A stretch of DNA of 64,000 bases, taken from Clostridia bacterium. GTDB taxonomy: Bacteria; Bacillota; Clostridia; Peptostreptococcales; Acidaminobacteraceae. This document shows, in pieces, positions 25,878 through 34,467 of this stretch. The first letter of the stretch is position 1, and every line of letters begins with the position of its first letter. The notes under the pieces are model-generated. The model did not search any database and was not told the DNA's origin. It was given only the letters and a program-made list of their open reading frames with translations. The translations under genes and the position numbers were made by a program. The DNA lies in the NCBI GenBank assembly GCA_018399635.1, contig JAGYOH010000012.1, forward strand, positions 1 through 64,000, read 5' to 3'.

Positions 25878-25886
25878 ATTATACCA
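25878..25886 (-). promoter_or_regulatory. Extended -10 element before rbgA
   Basis: Minus strand TGGTATAAT, a TGN-extended consensus -10, just after the rplS terminator and about 30 bases before the rbgA start. No matching -35 is present, so this is tentative. Confidence 0.45.
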
Positions 25887-25887
25887 T

Positions 25888-25916
25888 AAAAACAAACAAA
25901 CTGGCATCAGCCAGTT
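25888..25916 (-). terminator. Intrinsic terminator after rplS
   Basis: Perfect 7-bp stem AACTGGC/GCCAGTT with TGAT loop, followed by a T-rich tract (TGTTTGTTTTT) in the minus-strand sense, starting 6 bases after the rplS stop. Confidence 0.75.
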
Positions 25917-25922
25917 CACTTG

Positions 25923-26270
25923 TTATTTTCGTTCCTTCACTTTAGCCGCTTTACCCACCCGGTCCCGGATGTAGTAGAGCTTGGCTCGTCTGACCTTGCC
26001 CTTTCGGACCAGTTCAATCTTTTCAATCTTCGGTGAATGGAGGGGAAGGGTCTTCTCGACACCCACTCCTGACGAAATCTTTCTCACTGTGAAATTTTCA
26101 GAAATACCACCGTTTTGTCGCTTGATCACCAGTCCTTCGAAAATCTGAATTCTTTCTCGCTTGCCTTCCACGATTCTCAAGTGAACCTTCACGTTGTCAC
26201 CGACCCGGAACTCGGGAATTTCTGTTTTCATCTGTGCCGCTTCAATTTCTTGAATGAAATTAGGTTTCAT
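25923..26270 (-). CDS. rplS: 50S ribosomal protein L19
   Basis: Large-subunit protein at the subunit interface. 115 residues: [40 protein letters not shown] and the C-terminal [19 protein letters not shown] are the family blocks. I start at ATG 26270 ([10 protein letters not shown]), preceded by GGGAGG; the open frame continues 12 codons upstream without family similarity and into the leader hairpin. It has its own promoter (26345-26373) and a probable L19 leader. Confidence 0.97.
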   Translation of the reverse strand: MKPNFIQEIEAAQMKTEIPEFRVGDNVKVHLRIVEGKRERIQIFEGLVIKRQNGGISENFTVRKISSGVGVEKTLPLHSPKIEKIELVRKGKVRRAKLYYIRDRVGKAAKVKERK

Positions 26271-26338
26271 TGGTCTTGCCTCCCTTCTTCTTAGCCGTTC
26301 ATCCACCTGATCAAAGGTCAGCGGAACGCCCGTATTAC
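26271..26338 (-). ncRNA. Candidate L19 leader (r-protein autoregulatory 5' UTR)
   Basis: Between promoter and rplS the minus-strand RNA can form a hairpin closed by CGTTC/GAACG (26296-26300 with 26324-26328), with an inner ACCT/AGGT stem. Its sequence pattern (CCGCTG before, GGATGAACGG after, then GGGAGG) resembles the short L19 leader motif found upstream of rplS in Bacillota. Recognition is from memory, not a covariance search. Confidence 0.45.
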
Positions 26339-26344
26339 CGCCCT

Positions 26345-26373
26345 ATTATATCACAGGGTCCGGGCTACCACAA
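26345..26373 (-). promoter_or_regulatory. Promoter of rplS
   Basis: Minus strand TTGTGG (26368-26373), 17-base spacer, perfect TATAAT (26345-26350). It overlaps the 3' end of trmD. Confidence 0.65.
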
Positions 26374-27099
26374 GGATTTTTTCAGCCTTGAAATCAGGTC
26401 CTCGGTCCCGGAATCAAAGGCTTTTTTTCGAAGGCCTTCCTCGATGAGATCCGGTCGTTTGAGCAGGGTCATCCGGACAGAAGCCTCCAGGCGATAGTCC
26501 TCGATGTGCCGGTGGTTGCCGTTTAAAAGCACCTCCGGCACCGTTTCTCCTTCGAAAACCCTTGGCTTGGTGTACTGGGGATATTCGAGGAGATAGCGGG
26601 TGAAACTTTCCTCATTCAAAGACCCCTCCGACAGGACGCCGGGAATCAACCGGGTCACGGCATCGGTGAGGACCAGGGCACCCAGTTCGCCGCCGCTGAG
26701 GACATAATCCCCGATGGAGATCTCCATATCCACATACCTTTGGATGAACCGCTCGTCCACGCCTTCATAGTGGCCGCATACCATGATCAGGCCCTCTTCT
26801 TCAGAGAGACTCCGGGCGAGGTCGTGGGTCAGGGGCCGGCCCTTGGGACTGAGATAGATCACGGGTTCAGACTTCCTGACGGCCCTCACCGCCCTGGCCA
26901 GGGGTTCGGCCAGGAGGACCATCCCCTTGCCGCCTCCGAAGGGGGTGTCGTCCACGTTGGCATGCCTGCCTGGAGCGAAATCCCTGAAGTTGATGGCTTC
27001 AATTCTCGCAAGGCCCTTTTCCTGGGCTCTTCCCATGATGCTGGCCCGGGTGTAGGCTTCGATGACCTCGGGAAACAGGGTCAGTATCTTGATGTTCAT
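26365..27099 (-). CDS. trmD: tRNA (guanine(37)-N1)-methyltransferase TrmD
   Basis: Methylates G37 next to the anticodon using SAM; a trefoil-knot (SPOUT) enzyme. 244 residues: MNIKILTLFPEVIEAY start, YLSPKGRPLT, IMVCGHYEGVDERFI and SIGDYVLSGGELGALVL form the knot, followed by EESFTRYLLEYPQYTKPRVF. The ATG overlaps the rimM stop by 4 bases, the normal coupling of this pair. Confidence 0.97.
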   Translation of the reverse strand: MNIKILTLFPEVIEAYTRASIMGRAQEKGLARIEAINFRDFAPGRHANVDDTPFGGGKGMVLLAEPLARAVRAVRKSEPVIYLSPKGRPLTHDLARSLSEEEGLIMVCGHYEGVDERFIQRYVDMEISIGDYVLSGGELGALVLTDAVTRLIPGVLSEGSLNEESFTRYLLEYPQYTKPRVFEGETVPEVLLNGNHRHIEDYRLEASVRMTLLKRPDLIEEGLRKKAFDSGTEDLISRLKKSLW

Positions 27100-27581
27100 C
27101 GCATGCCCTCGATCAGGGAAACCTTCATGCAGCCCCCGGCGATATCGACTTCCTTGATGAAGGCCTTGACTCCTGGAATGAGGATGTCCCCTTCCTTCCC
27201 GGCGACGACATAAAGGTCCTGAGGTCCCTGCTGGACCACTTCCCGGATTCTCCCGATGCTTTCCCCGCCATCGAAGACTTCAAGGCCGATCAGATCCATG
27301 ATGAGGAATTCATCCTCCTCAAGTTCAGGCAGGGCCTCATAGGGAACCAGGACTTCTTCATTTTTGATCGCTTCCACCGCCTCAGGGCTGTCGATTCCCT
27401 CAAGCTTCAAGATGGGGGTGTTTTTATGATAGGCGACGGCTTCGACGAGATAGGCCTCTCCCCTGATGTACAGGTGGCTGAAGGCTTCGAACCGCTCCTT
27501 CTCATTGGTGTAGGGATAGATTTTCATCTGTCCCTTGACCCCCTTTGATTTGACGATTTTTCCAATTTTAATCCATTTCAT
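27096..27581 (-). CDS. rimM: 16S rRNA processing protein RimM
   Basis: 30S head assembly factor binding S19. 161 residues: N-terminal barrel (KIGKIVKSKGVKGQMKIYPYT), then the PRC-barrel domain with EEDEFLIMDLIGLEV and VPGVKAFIKEVDI-like end (here IPGVKAFIKEVDI). Start placed at ATG 27581 (MKWIKIGKIV) with GGGGTATG upstream; the frame extends eight more codons without family match. It is preceded, 20-odd bases away, by a hairpin following khpA. Confidence 0.94.
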   Translation of the reverse strand: MKWIKIGKIVKSKGVKGQMKIYPYTNEKERFEAFSHLYIRGEAYLVEAVAYHKNTPILKLEGIDSPEAVEAIKNEEVLVPYEALPELEEDEFLIMDLIGLEVFDGGESIGRIREVVQQGPQDLYVVAGKEGDILIPGVKAFIKEVDIAGGCMKVSLIEGMR

Positions 27582-27603
27582 AAACATACCCCAGATATAA
27601 AGC

Positions 27604-27623
27604 AAACCCAGTTCACTGGGTTT
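27604..27623 (-). terminator. Terminator-like hairpin between khpA and rimM
   Basis: Perfect 8-bp stem AAACCCAG/CTGGGTTT around TGAA. The 5' arm contains part of the khpA stop codon. The following minus-strand sequence (GCTTTATATC) is only moderately T-rich, so termination may be partial. Confidence 0.55.
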
Positions 27624-27852
27624 ACTGAATGATTTCCACGTTGACCTTTTTATCCTCTTTGCTGGCGGCGGCCTTCACCACCGTGCGGATGGCCTTGGCG
27701 ATTTTTCCCTGTTTGCCGATAATCTTGCCCATGTCGTCAGGGGCGACCCTCAATTCGATGGTGATGCTGCGACTGCCACTGAGTTCCTTGACCTCTACCA
27801 GTTCCGGATACTGCACCAGGGACTGGGCGATATATTTGACCAGTTCTCCCAT
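27622..27852 (-). CDS. khpA: KH-domain RNA-binding protein KhpA (YlqC)
   Basis: Single KH-domain protein, 76 residues, that in Firmicutes pairs with KhpB to bind many RNAs. The KH signature is DDMGKIIGKQGKIAKAIRTVV. ATG at 27852 follows AGGTG; a TTG codon earlier is also open. Lies between rpsP and rimM, its invariable position in the Bacillota. Confidence 0.93.
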   Translation of the reverse strand: MGELVKYIAQSLVQYPELVEVKELSGSRSITIELRVAPDDMGKIIGKQGKIAKAIRTVVKAAASKEDKKVNVEIIQ

Positions 27853-27885
27853 CAAGACACCTCCATTGTTTGGTCGGCTGCTGAA

Positions 27886-28149
27886 TTACTTCTTGGCTTC
27901 AATCGCTTCGTAAACGCCGTTCTTCTTGAGCAGTTCTCTGACAGTATCCGTCGGTTGTGCACCCTCGCCCAACCATTTGATGGCACTTTCGGTGTTGATT
28001 TTCAAATCGATGGGTTCCGTGAGGGGGTTGTAGTAACCGATTTCTTCGATGAATTTTCCATCACGGGGACTTCTTGAATCGGCGACCACGATCCTGTAAA
28101 AGGGTTTCTTCTTGGCACCCATTCTTTTCAATCTGATTTTTACGGCCAT
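27886..28149 (-). CDS. rpsP: 30S ribosomal protein S16
   Basis: Small-subunit assembly protein. 87 residues: [20 protein letters not shown] at the N-terminus, then [20 protein letters not shown], both diagnostic. AGGAGG precedes ATG. It follows ffh by 57 bases in the ffh-rpsP-khpA-rimM-trmD-rplS block. Confidence 0.97.
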   Translation of the reverse strand: MAVKIRLKRMGAKKKPFYRIVVADSRSPRDGKFIEEIGYYNPLTEPIDLKINTESAIKWLGEGAQPTDTVRELLKKNGVYEAIEAKK

Positions 28150-28206
28150 GTTATGGCACCTCCTGAATTTTTTTTATATTCTAATCACTTGTCATCGTGT
28201 GAATAG

Positions 28207-29544
28207 CTAAAAGGGAAGGTTCATCCCCCCACCGGGGAATTTGCCCTTCATCTGACTCATCTGCCTGATCATTTTCTTGGTCTGGTCGAACTGCTTGATC
28301 AGGCGGTTGACCCTGGGCACGTCCGTACCGCTGCCCCTGGCGATGCGTTTTTTTCTGGAACCGTTGAGGATTGCCGGATTCCGCCGCTCCTTGGGAGTCA
28401 TGGACTGGATGATGGCCTGCATATAGACGATTTCCTTCTCATCAATCTGGATGTTTTTCATGGCCTTCTGGTTCATGCCCGGCAGCATGCCCATGATTTC
28501 CTGAAGGGGCCCCATGCTGCGCATCTGCTGCATCTGCTCGAGGAAATCCTCCAGATCCAGTTCCTGGTTCTTCATCTTCTTGGTCAGCTGCCGGGCCTTT
28601 TCCTCATCGAAGCTGGCTTCGGCCTTTTCAATCAGGGTCAGGATATCTCCCATGCCCAGTATCCGAGAAGCCATCCGCTCAGGATGAAAGGCTTCAAAAT
28701 CCGTATATTTCTCGCCGATACCGGCAAACTTGATGGGCTTGCGGGTCACGGCTCTCAGGGAAAGGGCGGCCCCGCCCCGGGTATCCCCGTCCAGCTTGGT
28801 GAGGATCGAACCGGAAATATCGAGGATTTCATCAAAGCCCTGAGCCACCTTGAGGGCGTCCTGCCCTGTCATGGCGTCCACCACCAGTAGAATCTCATCA
28901 GGCTTGATGGCCGCCTTGATGGTGGCAAGCTCCTTCATCAGGGCCTCATCGAGGTGAAGTCTCCCGGCGGTGTCCATGATCAGGACATCATGGCCCTTGC
29001 TCCTGGCCTCCTTCAAGGCCTCTTCGGCAATGCGCACGGGATCCACCTGGTCCCCCAGGGAAAACACCGGCAGGGAGAGGGCTTCCCCCACCACCTTGAG
29101 CTGTTGGATGGCAGCCGGCCGATAGATGTCTCCGGCGACCAAGAGGGGCTGCTTGCCGTCTTTTTTGAGCAAGGCTCCGAGCTTGCCCACGGTGGTGGTT
29201 TTGCCCGCTCCCTGGAGCCCCACCAGCATGATCACTGTCGGAGGCTGGGAACTGTAGCGGATTTTTTCATTCTCCCTGCCCATCAGAAGAATCAATTCTT
29301 CCTTGACGATCTTGATGACCTGCTGGCCCGGGGTCAGGCTTTTCATCACCGATTCCCCCATGGCCTGGTCGGTGATGTTCTTGATGAAGTCCTTGACGAT
29401 CTTATAGTTCACATCAGCCTCCAAGAGAGCGAGTTTCACCTCTCTCATGGCTTCCTTGATGTCCTTTTCACTGAGCCTGCCCTGGCCGGTGAGGCTCTTG
29501 AAAGTGTTCTGCAGTTTTTCCGACAGTCCTTCGAATAGTGCCAC
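28207..29544 (-). CDS. ffh: Signal recognition particle protein Ffh
   Basis: SRP54 GTPase that binds signal sequences and 4.5S/6S-like SRP RNA. 445 residues: N domain, G domain with GLQGAGKTTTVGKLG near 109, DTAGRLHLDEAL, TKLDGDTRGGAALS, and a methionine-rich M domain from about 300 (EQMQQMRSMGPLQEIMGMLPG in part), containing RIARGSGTDVPRVNRLIKQF which binds the SRP RNA. Start is GTG at 29544 with AGGAGG upstream. Its partner ylxM is 11 bases upstream and the receptor ftsY is the gene before that. Confidence 0.97.
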   Translation of the reverse strand: MALFEGLSEKLQNTFKSLTGQGRLSEKDIKEAMREVKLALLEADVNYKIVKDFIKNITDQAMGESVMKSLTPGQQVIKIVKEELILLMGRENEKIRYSSQPPTVIMLVGLQGAGKTTTVGKLGALLKKDGKQPLLVAGDIYRPAAIQQLKVVGEALSLPVFSLGDQVDPVRIAEEALKEARSKGHDVLIMDTAGRLHLDEALMKELATIKAAIKPDEILLVVDAMTGQDALKVAQGFDEILDISGSILTKLDGDTRGGAALSLRAVTRKPIKFAGIGEKYTDFEAFHPERMASRILGMGDILTLIEKAEASFDEEKARQLTKKMKNQELDLEDFLEQMQQMRSMGPLQEIMGMLPGMNQKAMKNIQIDEKEIVYMQAIIQSMTPKERRNPAILNGSRKKRIARGSGTDVPRVNRLIKQFDQTKKMIRQMSQMKGKFPGGGMNLPF

Positions 29545-29555
29545 GCAGGAACCTC

Positions 29556-29900
29556 CTAGGCTTCCAATATTTTTTCCATGGCAAGGATTTCCCTTGCCAT
29601 GATTTCAAGCTGCGTTGAATCAGATGGATCTTCTTTGAGCCTTTCAAAGCCTTCTCTGAGTCTTGTCAGGGACTCCTCCAGGGCGTAAAGCCCCAGCTTG
29701 GACTCCAGATCCGTCAAAGTGGTCCGGGCCCGCCTGATGCTGTCGTGGACCCCCTGGCGGGAAATCCGGTGGTTTTCACTGATTTCCTTGAGACTGTGGT
29801 CCTCATAAAGATAGGCCTTCATCAGATTTTGCTGATGCCGGGTCAGGAGGGAGCCGTAAAAGGCGAAGAGATTGCCCAAATCGATTTTTTTGTCCATCAT
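29556..29900 (-). CDS. ylxM: YlxM family SRP-associated HTH protein
   Basis: 114-residue helix-turn-helix protein resembling sigma-70 region 4 (RISRQGVHDSIRRARTTL). YlxM is linked genetically to Ffh and in streptococci interacts with SRP components. Length and neighbourhood match the family. It begins the ylxM-ffh unit, driven by the strong promoter at 29937-29965. Confidence 0.92.
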   Translation of the reverse strand: MMDKKIDLGNLFAFYGSLLTRHQQNLMKAYLYEDHSLKEISENHRISRQGVHDSIRRARTTLTDLESKLGLYALEESLTRLREGFERLKEDPSDSTQLEIMAREILAMEKILEA

Positions 29901-29936
29901 GAGATCACCCTGTAAAGGTTTTTTACTTTACACCCT

Positions 29937-29965
29937 ATTCTAATGGCTCAAAGGGGCTTTGTCAA
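29937..29965 (-). promoter_or_regulatory. Promoter of ylxM-ffh
   Basis: Minus strand TTGACA (perfect -35, 29960-29965), 17-base spacer, TAGAAT (29937-29942). It begins directly after the ftsY terminator T-tract. Confidence 0.8.
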
Positions 29966-29966
29966 T

Positions 29967-29995
29967 AAAAAAATGCTCTCATGAAAGGAGAGCAT
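29967..29995 (-). terminator. Intrinsic terminator of ftsY
   Basis: Perfect 8-bp stem ATGCTCTC/GAGAGCAT, 7-base loop and a T7 tract in the minus-strand sense. The hairpin includes the last codons and the stop of ftsY. Confidence 0.85.
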
Positions 29996-30893
29996 CGACG
30001 AAGGTGGCGGCATCGAAATCTTCGAGATCATCGAGTCCTTCACCGAGACCAACCAGTTTGACGGGGATGCCGACCTCCTCCATCACCGCAAAAATGATGC
30101 CTCCCTTGGCGGACCCGTCGAGTTTGGTCAAGGCGATGCCGGTAATGTCGGCGACCTCCTTGAAGGCCCTGGCCTGACTGATGGCATTCTGCCCCGTGGT
30201 GGCGTCGAGGACCAGGAGCACTTCGAGCCGGGCCTGGGGATACTCCCGGGATGTGATCTTGAAGATTTTCCCCAGTTCCATCACCAGATTCTTCTTGTTG
30301 TGGAGACGTCCCGCAGTGTCACAGATGAGCACATCGGTCTTTCTCGATTTCGCCGCCTGGATGCCGTCATAGATCACCGAGGCGGGATCGGAACCCGTCT
30401 GCTGGGCGATGGTTTCCACGCCGATCCTCTGCCCCCAGGTTTTCAACTGGTCGATGGCGGCGGCCCGGAAGGTGTCTCCCGCCACCAGGAGGACACTGCG
30501 TCCCCTGGCCTTGAACCGGTGAGCGAGTTTTCCGATGGTGGTGGTTTTGCCCACGCCGTTGACCCCGATCACCAGGATGACCTGGGGAGCGGCTTCATAG
30601 TCAAGTCCGGCCGCCTCCGAGGACAGATGCCGCAGGAGGACTTCCTTCAAGACATCGTGGACCCCCGAAGCCTCCTTGATCTTCTTTTCGACCAGGGCCG
30701 CCCTCAGATCCTCGATGACGCCGAGGGTGGTGGCCATGCCGAGATCCGCAGTGATGAGAATTTCCTCGATTTCCTCGAGGAGGTCCTCGTCGATGGCGCC
30801 GTATTGGTTCAAGAGGTTGTCGAGGCGGTCCGTCAGCTGAGTCTTGGTCTTGACCAGACCCCGGGTCATCTTTTCAAAAAAACTTTTAATCAT
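29979..30893 (-). CDS. ftsY: Signal recognition particle receptor FtsY
   Basis: SRP receptor GTPase at the cytoplasmic membrane. 304 residues, NG domains only, lacking the long acidic A domain: VIGVNGVGKTTTIGKLAHRF near 108, CDTAGRLHNKKNLM-like motif (DTAGRLHNKKNL), LTKLDGSAKGG, and the C-terminal VGLGEGLDDLEDFD. ATG at 30893 (MIKSFFEKMTRG) has AGGAGG upstream and overlaps the smc stop by 8 bases. The gene ends inside its own terminator. Confidence 0.96.
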   Translation of the reverse strand: MIKSFFEKMTRGLVKTKTQLTDRLDNLLNQYGAIDEDLLEEIEEILITADLGMATTLGVIEDLRAALVEKKIKEASGVHDVLKEVLLRHLSSEAAGLDYEAAPQVILVIGVNGVGKTTTIGKLAHRFKARGRSVLLVAGDTFRAAAIDQLKTWGQRIGVETIAQQTGSDPASVIYDGIQAAKSRKTDVLICDTAGRLHNKKNLVMELGKIFKITSREYPQARLEVLLVLDATTGQNAISQARAFKEVADITGIALTKLDGSAKGGIIFAVMEEVGIPVKLVGLGEGLDDLEDFDAATFVDALLS

Positions 30894-33800
30894 CAAGGGC
30901 CTCCTGGAATTCATAGTCGGTGAGCTTGAGGGAAATGATCTTCGAAATGCCGTATTCCTCCATGGAAACCCCGTAGAGGGTATCGGCGTATTCCATGGTG
31001 CCCTTGCGGTGGGTGATGAGAATGAACTGGCTCTGCTTGGAAAAATCCCTCAGAAAACTGCCGAACTTGTAGACGTTCACGTCATCCAGGGCCGCTTCGA
31101 TTTCATCGAGGACGCAAAAAGGGGTGGGCTTGGCCTTGAGAACGGCAAAGAGCAGGGCGATGGCGGTGAGGGCCTTTTCCCCACCTGACAGCAGATTGAT
31201 TCTCTGAAGTTTTTTACCCGGTGGCGAACAGAGGATTTCGATGTCTGAATTGAGCACGTCATCGGGCTCTGAAAGCCTGAGTTCTCCAGAGCCCCCTCCG
31301 AAGAGTTCCCCGAAGACGTACTGATAGCTTTGATTGATCCGGTCGAAGGTCTCGTTGAAACTTTTGATCATCTGTCTCTCGATTTTCTGGATGAAGGATT
31401 TGAGTTCTTTTCGGGAGAGATCGAGATCCTCGATCTGTTCCGACAGAAAGCTGTAGCGTTCCTTGACCTGCTCGTATTCTTCAATGGATTCGAGGTTGAC
31501 ATGCTCGATTTCCTTCATCCTTTTCCTCAATTGCTTGAGTTCGCTTTTGGTGATGAATTCCTCCACGGAGGCGATCCGCTGCCGCCCCTCGATGATGGAC
31601 AGTTCATGCTGTTCCCAGAGATTGCCTGAAAGGGAGGTTCTCTTCACATCGAGTTTGGCGTTTTCCACCTCGAGTTCATGAATCCTTTCCCTGAGGTCCT
31701 CGAGTTCCCGGGTCAGGTCGTCGACAAGGGCCTCGTTTCTGGACTTTTCAGCCTCTTTGACCTCGATCTGGTCCGACAATCCCTTCTGGTCCTCATTGAA
31801 GGCCTTGAGGGTCTGCCGGATGGCGTCAAGATTCTCCCGCTTCTGATCCGTCAAATCCTTCAAGTCCACAAGTTCATCTCTCAGGGCCTCGATGGTTTCC
31901 TCGATTTGACCGATTCTCCTGAACTGGTCGGCCATGGCGGTCTCGAGTTGACGGCGGCCTTCGTCGGCATTGCGTAGGGCTTCTGTTTTAGTTGCAATTT
32001 CAACTTTTTTCTCCGTGATACCGTCCTCGAGGCGGCTGATGGAGGCTTCATGCCCCGGACCCTGTCCCTGGGCGACAAGGGCCTCATGGATTTTCTTGAG
32101 CTGCCGGCGGGAGGCTTCAAGGTTGAACTCAAGCTGGCCCAAATCATCCACCTCGGTTTCAATCTCGTCTCCGGCCTTGAGGACGCTTTCTCTGAGGGCC
32201 TCCCCCTCCTTGAGATTTTCCCGGTGGCGCTCCTCCTGGTTGTCGGCTTCAATCCTGAGCCTCAAGAGGTCTTCCCTGGCCTCCTGAAGACTCCGGGTCT
32301 TCACTTTCACCGCCTGGCCGAGGGCCTCGAGCCGCTCCGTCTTTTCACCCGATGAAGGACGGTCTTGTGCCACCTCGGCTTCCAGGGCGGTTTTCTCCCC
32401 CTTCATCCTCTCCAAAGCGTTTTTGACTTGAAAGATGTGATTTTTCTGGGTGACCTTCGCTCCCCCGGTGATGGGCCCCCCCTTGATGACCAGATCCCCT
32501 TCGAGGGTGACGATGCGGTGATAGCTGCCCAGGGATTTGCTGATGGCGATTCCGTTTTCAAGGGTGTCCACCACCAGGGTCTTGCCCAGCAGGTATTCAA
32601 ACAGTTTCTGGAATTTCTTGTCGAAGAGGGGGATTTCATGAGCGTAGCCCAGAAAGCCTTTCCCGGAGATTCTTTCCCTCAAGGGAGAAGCCTTGAGGAA
32701 TTTCATCGGCAGAAATGAAGCCCTGCCGATCCGGTCCTTTTTAAGGGCGGCGATGATTTCCTTGGCCTCTAGTTCCGACTCCGTGACGATCTGGGAGACA
32801 CTGCGCCCGAGGGCCACGGCAAAGGCCTCTTCATAGCCCTTGGGAATTTCTACAAGATCGGCCACGATGCCCAGGGTCCTGTCGGTCAGATGCTTCTGCT
32901 TCATGTAGGTGAGGATGCGCTTCATCCCCGAATCGATGCCCTCGTTGTTCCTGGCCATGTTTTCATAGAGCTCGATTTCGGAGGTCTTCCGATAAAGCCG
33001 CCTGAGGGTCTCCTCCTCCTTGTCTTTGAGCCCGGCAAGGGCCTCCTCGGTCCGGTCCCGCTCCTCCTCGAGGCCCTTGAGCTCTTCCAGGAGCTTGTCC
33101 GCGGCAAGGCTTTTTTCCAGAATCACCTTCCTGCCCTCTTCCAGGGCCAGGGCTTCGGCGGCGATGCGATCCTCCAGGGTCTTGAGGTCAAGCCGGCGCT
33201 GAGACTGCAGGGCCTCCTGTTTTTCCAGGTAGGCTTGTCTCGTGGTCAGACTCATGGCGTCCTTCTCGATATCCGCCGCCAGACGGCCGTGGTTTTCCTT
33301 GAGTTCTTCCCTGTCAAGGCTGAGGAGTCTGGAGGAATCCGACAGGGTTTCCAGCTCCGTCATCAGTTCGATGAGCCCGAGCTCGTCCGCCTCGAGTTCC
33401 GCCTTGAGGGTCTTCACGAGGTCCTCCTTGTCCCTCAGAAGACCGGCACCCTTGTCCCGGTCCTCCCTGAGGGCTTCCAAGGCATCGTTTTTTTCCTTCA
33501 GGGCCCCTTCGAGATGGGTGATCTGCTCTTCCTTGACGCTGATTTCAGTGTTGAGGCCGTCCCCCTGTCTGACGATCTCCTGGTAGCGTTGATTGTTGCT
33601 CTGGAGCCGGGTCCTCAGATCCTGGATTCCTTCACCGAGGGCCGTGTTGGATTCCCTGAGGCTCTCCCGCTGCTTCAGATCCCTCGAAAGGGTTTCTTCA
33701 CTGATTGTGATGATGGCTTCCTTTTCCTCGATACTCTCCTTGAGCTTGTCGTATTCATCGATCAGGTATTTGATCTGGGAATCCTTGACTTTTTTTTCAA

Positions 33801-34452
33801 TATCGAGGAATTCCCGCGCCTTTTCGCTTTCTTCCTTCAAGGGACCGATGCGTTCTTTCACCTCGAAAAATATATCATTGAGCCGGTCGAGGTTGTCCTG
33901 GACCTTGTCGAGTCTTCGCTGGGATTCGTTCTTCTGGGTATTGGACTTGACAATGCCCGAAGCCTCTTCAAAAATCAGGCGCCGGTCGAATTTGTTGTCA
34001 CTGAGTATGTTGTCGATGTCCCCCTGTCCGATAATGGAATACCCGTCGGTGCCGATGCCGGTATCCATGAAGAGCTCCTTGACGTCCTTCAAGCGACAGG
34101 GGGCTTCGTTGATGAAGTATTCGCTTTCCCCCGAACGGTGCAGGCGACGCTTGACACTGACCTGGGAAAAGGGCAAATCAAAATACCCGTACTCGTTGTC
34201 AAAGTACAGGGCCACCTCGGCAAAATTCAAAAAATTCCGGTGCTCCGTTCCGCTGAAAATAATGTCCTGCATCTGCTTGCCCCTGAGGACACTGGCCTTC
34301 TGTTCACCCAGGACCCATCTGACGGCATCGGTGATATTGCTTTTGCCCGAGCCGTTGGGGCCCACGATGCAGGTGATGCCGCTGACAAAGTCAATCTGTA
34401 TCCTTTCCGCAAAGGACTTGAATCCTTTGAGTTCGATTTTTTCGAGAAACAA
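30886..34452 (-). CDS. smc: Chromosome segregation protein SMC
   Basis: Condensin ATPase organising the chromosome. 1188 residues with the classical plan: N-terminal Walker A GPNGSGKSNITDAVRW near 32-47, coiled coil, hinge about 510-660 (SFLPMKFLKAS, GPITGGAKV), coiled coil, then C-terminal signature LLSGGEKALTAIALLFA near 1087 and Walker B CVLDEIEAALDD near 1112. Start is TTG at 34452 with GAGGTGA upstream. It overlaps ftsY by 8 bases and follows the radical SAM gene by 15; rnc-(radical SAM)-smc-ftsY is a standard clostridial order. Confidence 0.98.
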   Translation of the reverse strand: MFLEKIELKGFKSFAERIQIDFVSGITCIVGPNGSGKSNITDAVRWVLGEQKASVLRGKQMQDIIFSGTEHRNFLNFAEVALYFDNEYGYFDLPFSQVSVKRRLHRSGESEYFINEAPCRLKDVKELFMDTGIGTDGYSIIGQGDIDNILSDNKFDRRLIFEEASGIVKSNTQKNESQRRLDKVQDNLDRLNDIFFEVKERIGPLKEESEKAREFLDIEKKVKDSQIKYLIDEYDKLKESIEEKEAIITISEETLSRDLKQRESLRESNTALGEGIQDLRTRLQSNNQRYQEIVRQGDGLNTEISVKEEQITHLEGALKEKNDALEALREDRDKGAGLLRDKEDLVKTLKAELEADELGLIELMTELETLSDSSRLLSLDREELKENHGRLAADIEKDAMSLTTRQAYLEKQEALQSQRRLDLKTLEDRIAAEALALEEGRKVILEKSLAADKLLEELKGLEEERDRTEEALAGLKDKEEETLRRLYRKTSEIELYENMARNNEGIDSGMKRILTYMKQKHLTDRTLGIVADLVEIPKGYEEAFAVALGRSVSQIVTESELEAKEIIAALKKDRIGRASFLPMKFLKASPLRERISGKGFLGYAHEIPLFDKKFQKLFEYLLGKTLVVDTLENGIAISKSLGSYHRIVTLEGDLVIKGGPITGGAKVTQKNHIFQVKNALERMKGEKTALEAEVAQDRPSSGEKTERLEALGQAVKVKTRSLQEAREDLLRLRIEADNQEERHRENLKEGEALRESVLKAGDEIETEVDDLGQLEFNLEASRRQLKKIHEALVAQGQGPGHEASISRLEDGITEKKVEIATKTEALRNADEGRRQLETAMADQFRRIGQIEETIEALRDELVDLKDLTDQKRENLDAIRQTLKAFNEDQKGLSDQIEVKEAEKSRNEALVDDLTRELEDLRERIHELEVENAKLDVKRTSLSGNLWEQHELSIIEGRQRIASVEEFITKSELKQLRKRMKEIEHVNLESIEEYEQVKERYSFLSEQIEDLDLSRKELKSFIQKIERQMIKSFNETFDRINQSYQYVFGELFGGGSGELRLSEPDDVLNSDIEILCSPPGKKLQRINLLSGGEKALTAIALLFAVLKAKPTPFCVLDEIEAALDDVNVYKFGSFLRDFSKQSQFILITHRKGTMEYADTLYGVSMEEYGISKIISLKLTDYEFQEALDD

Positions 34453-34467
34453 CCCGTCACCTCATCC

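Noticed and set aside
26093-26107. CodY-box-like sequence in rplS
   Set aside because: Three mismatches, inside a ribosomal protein coding region; probably chance.
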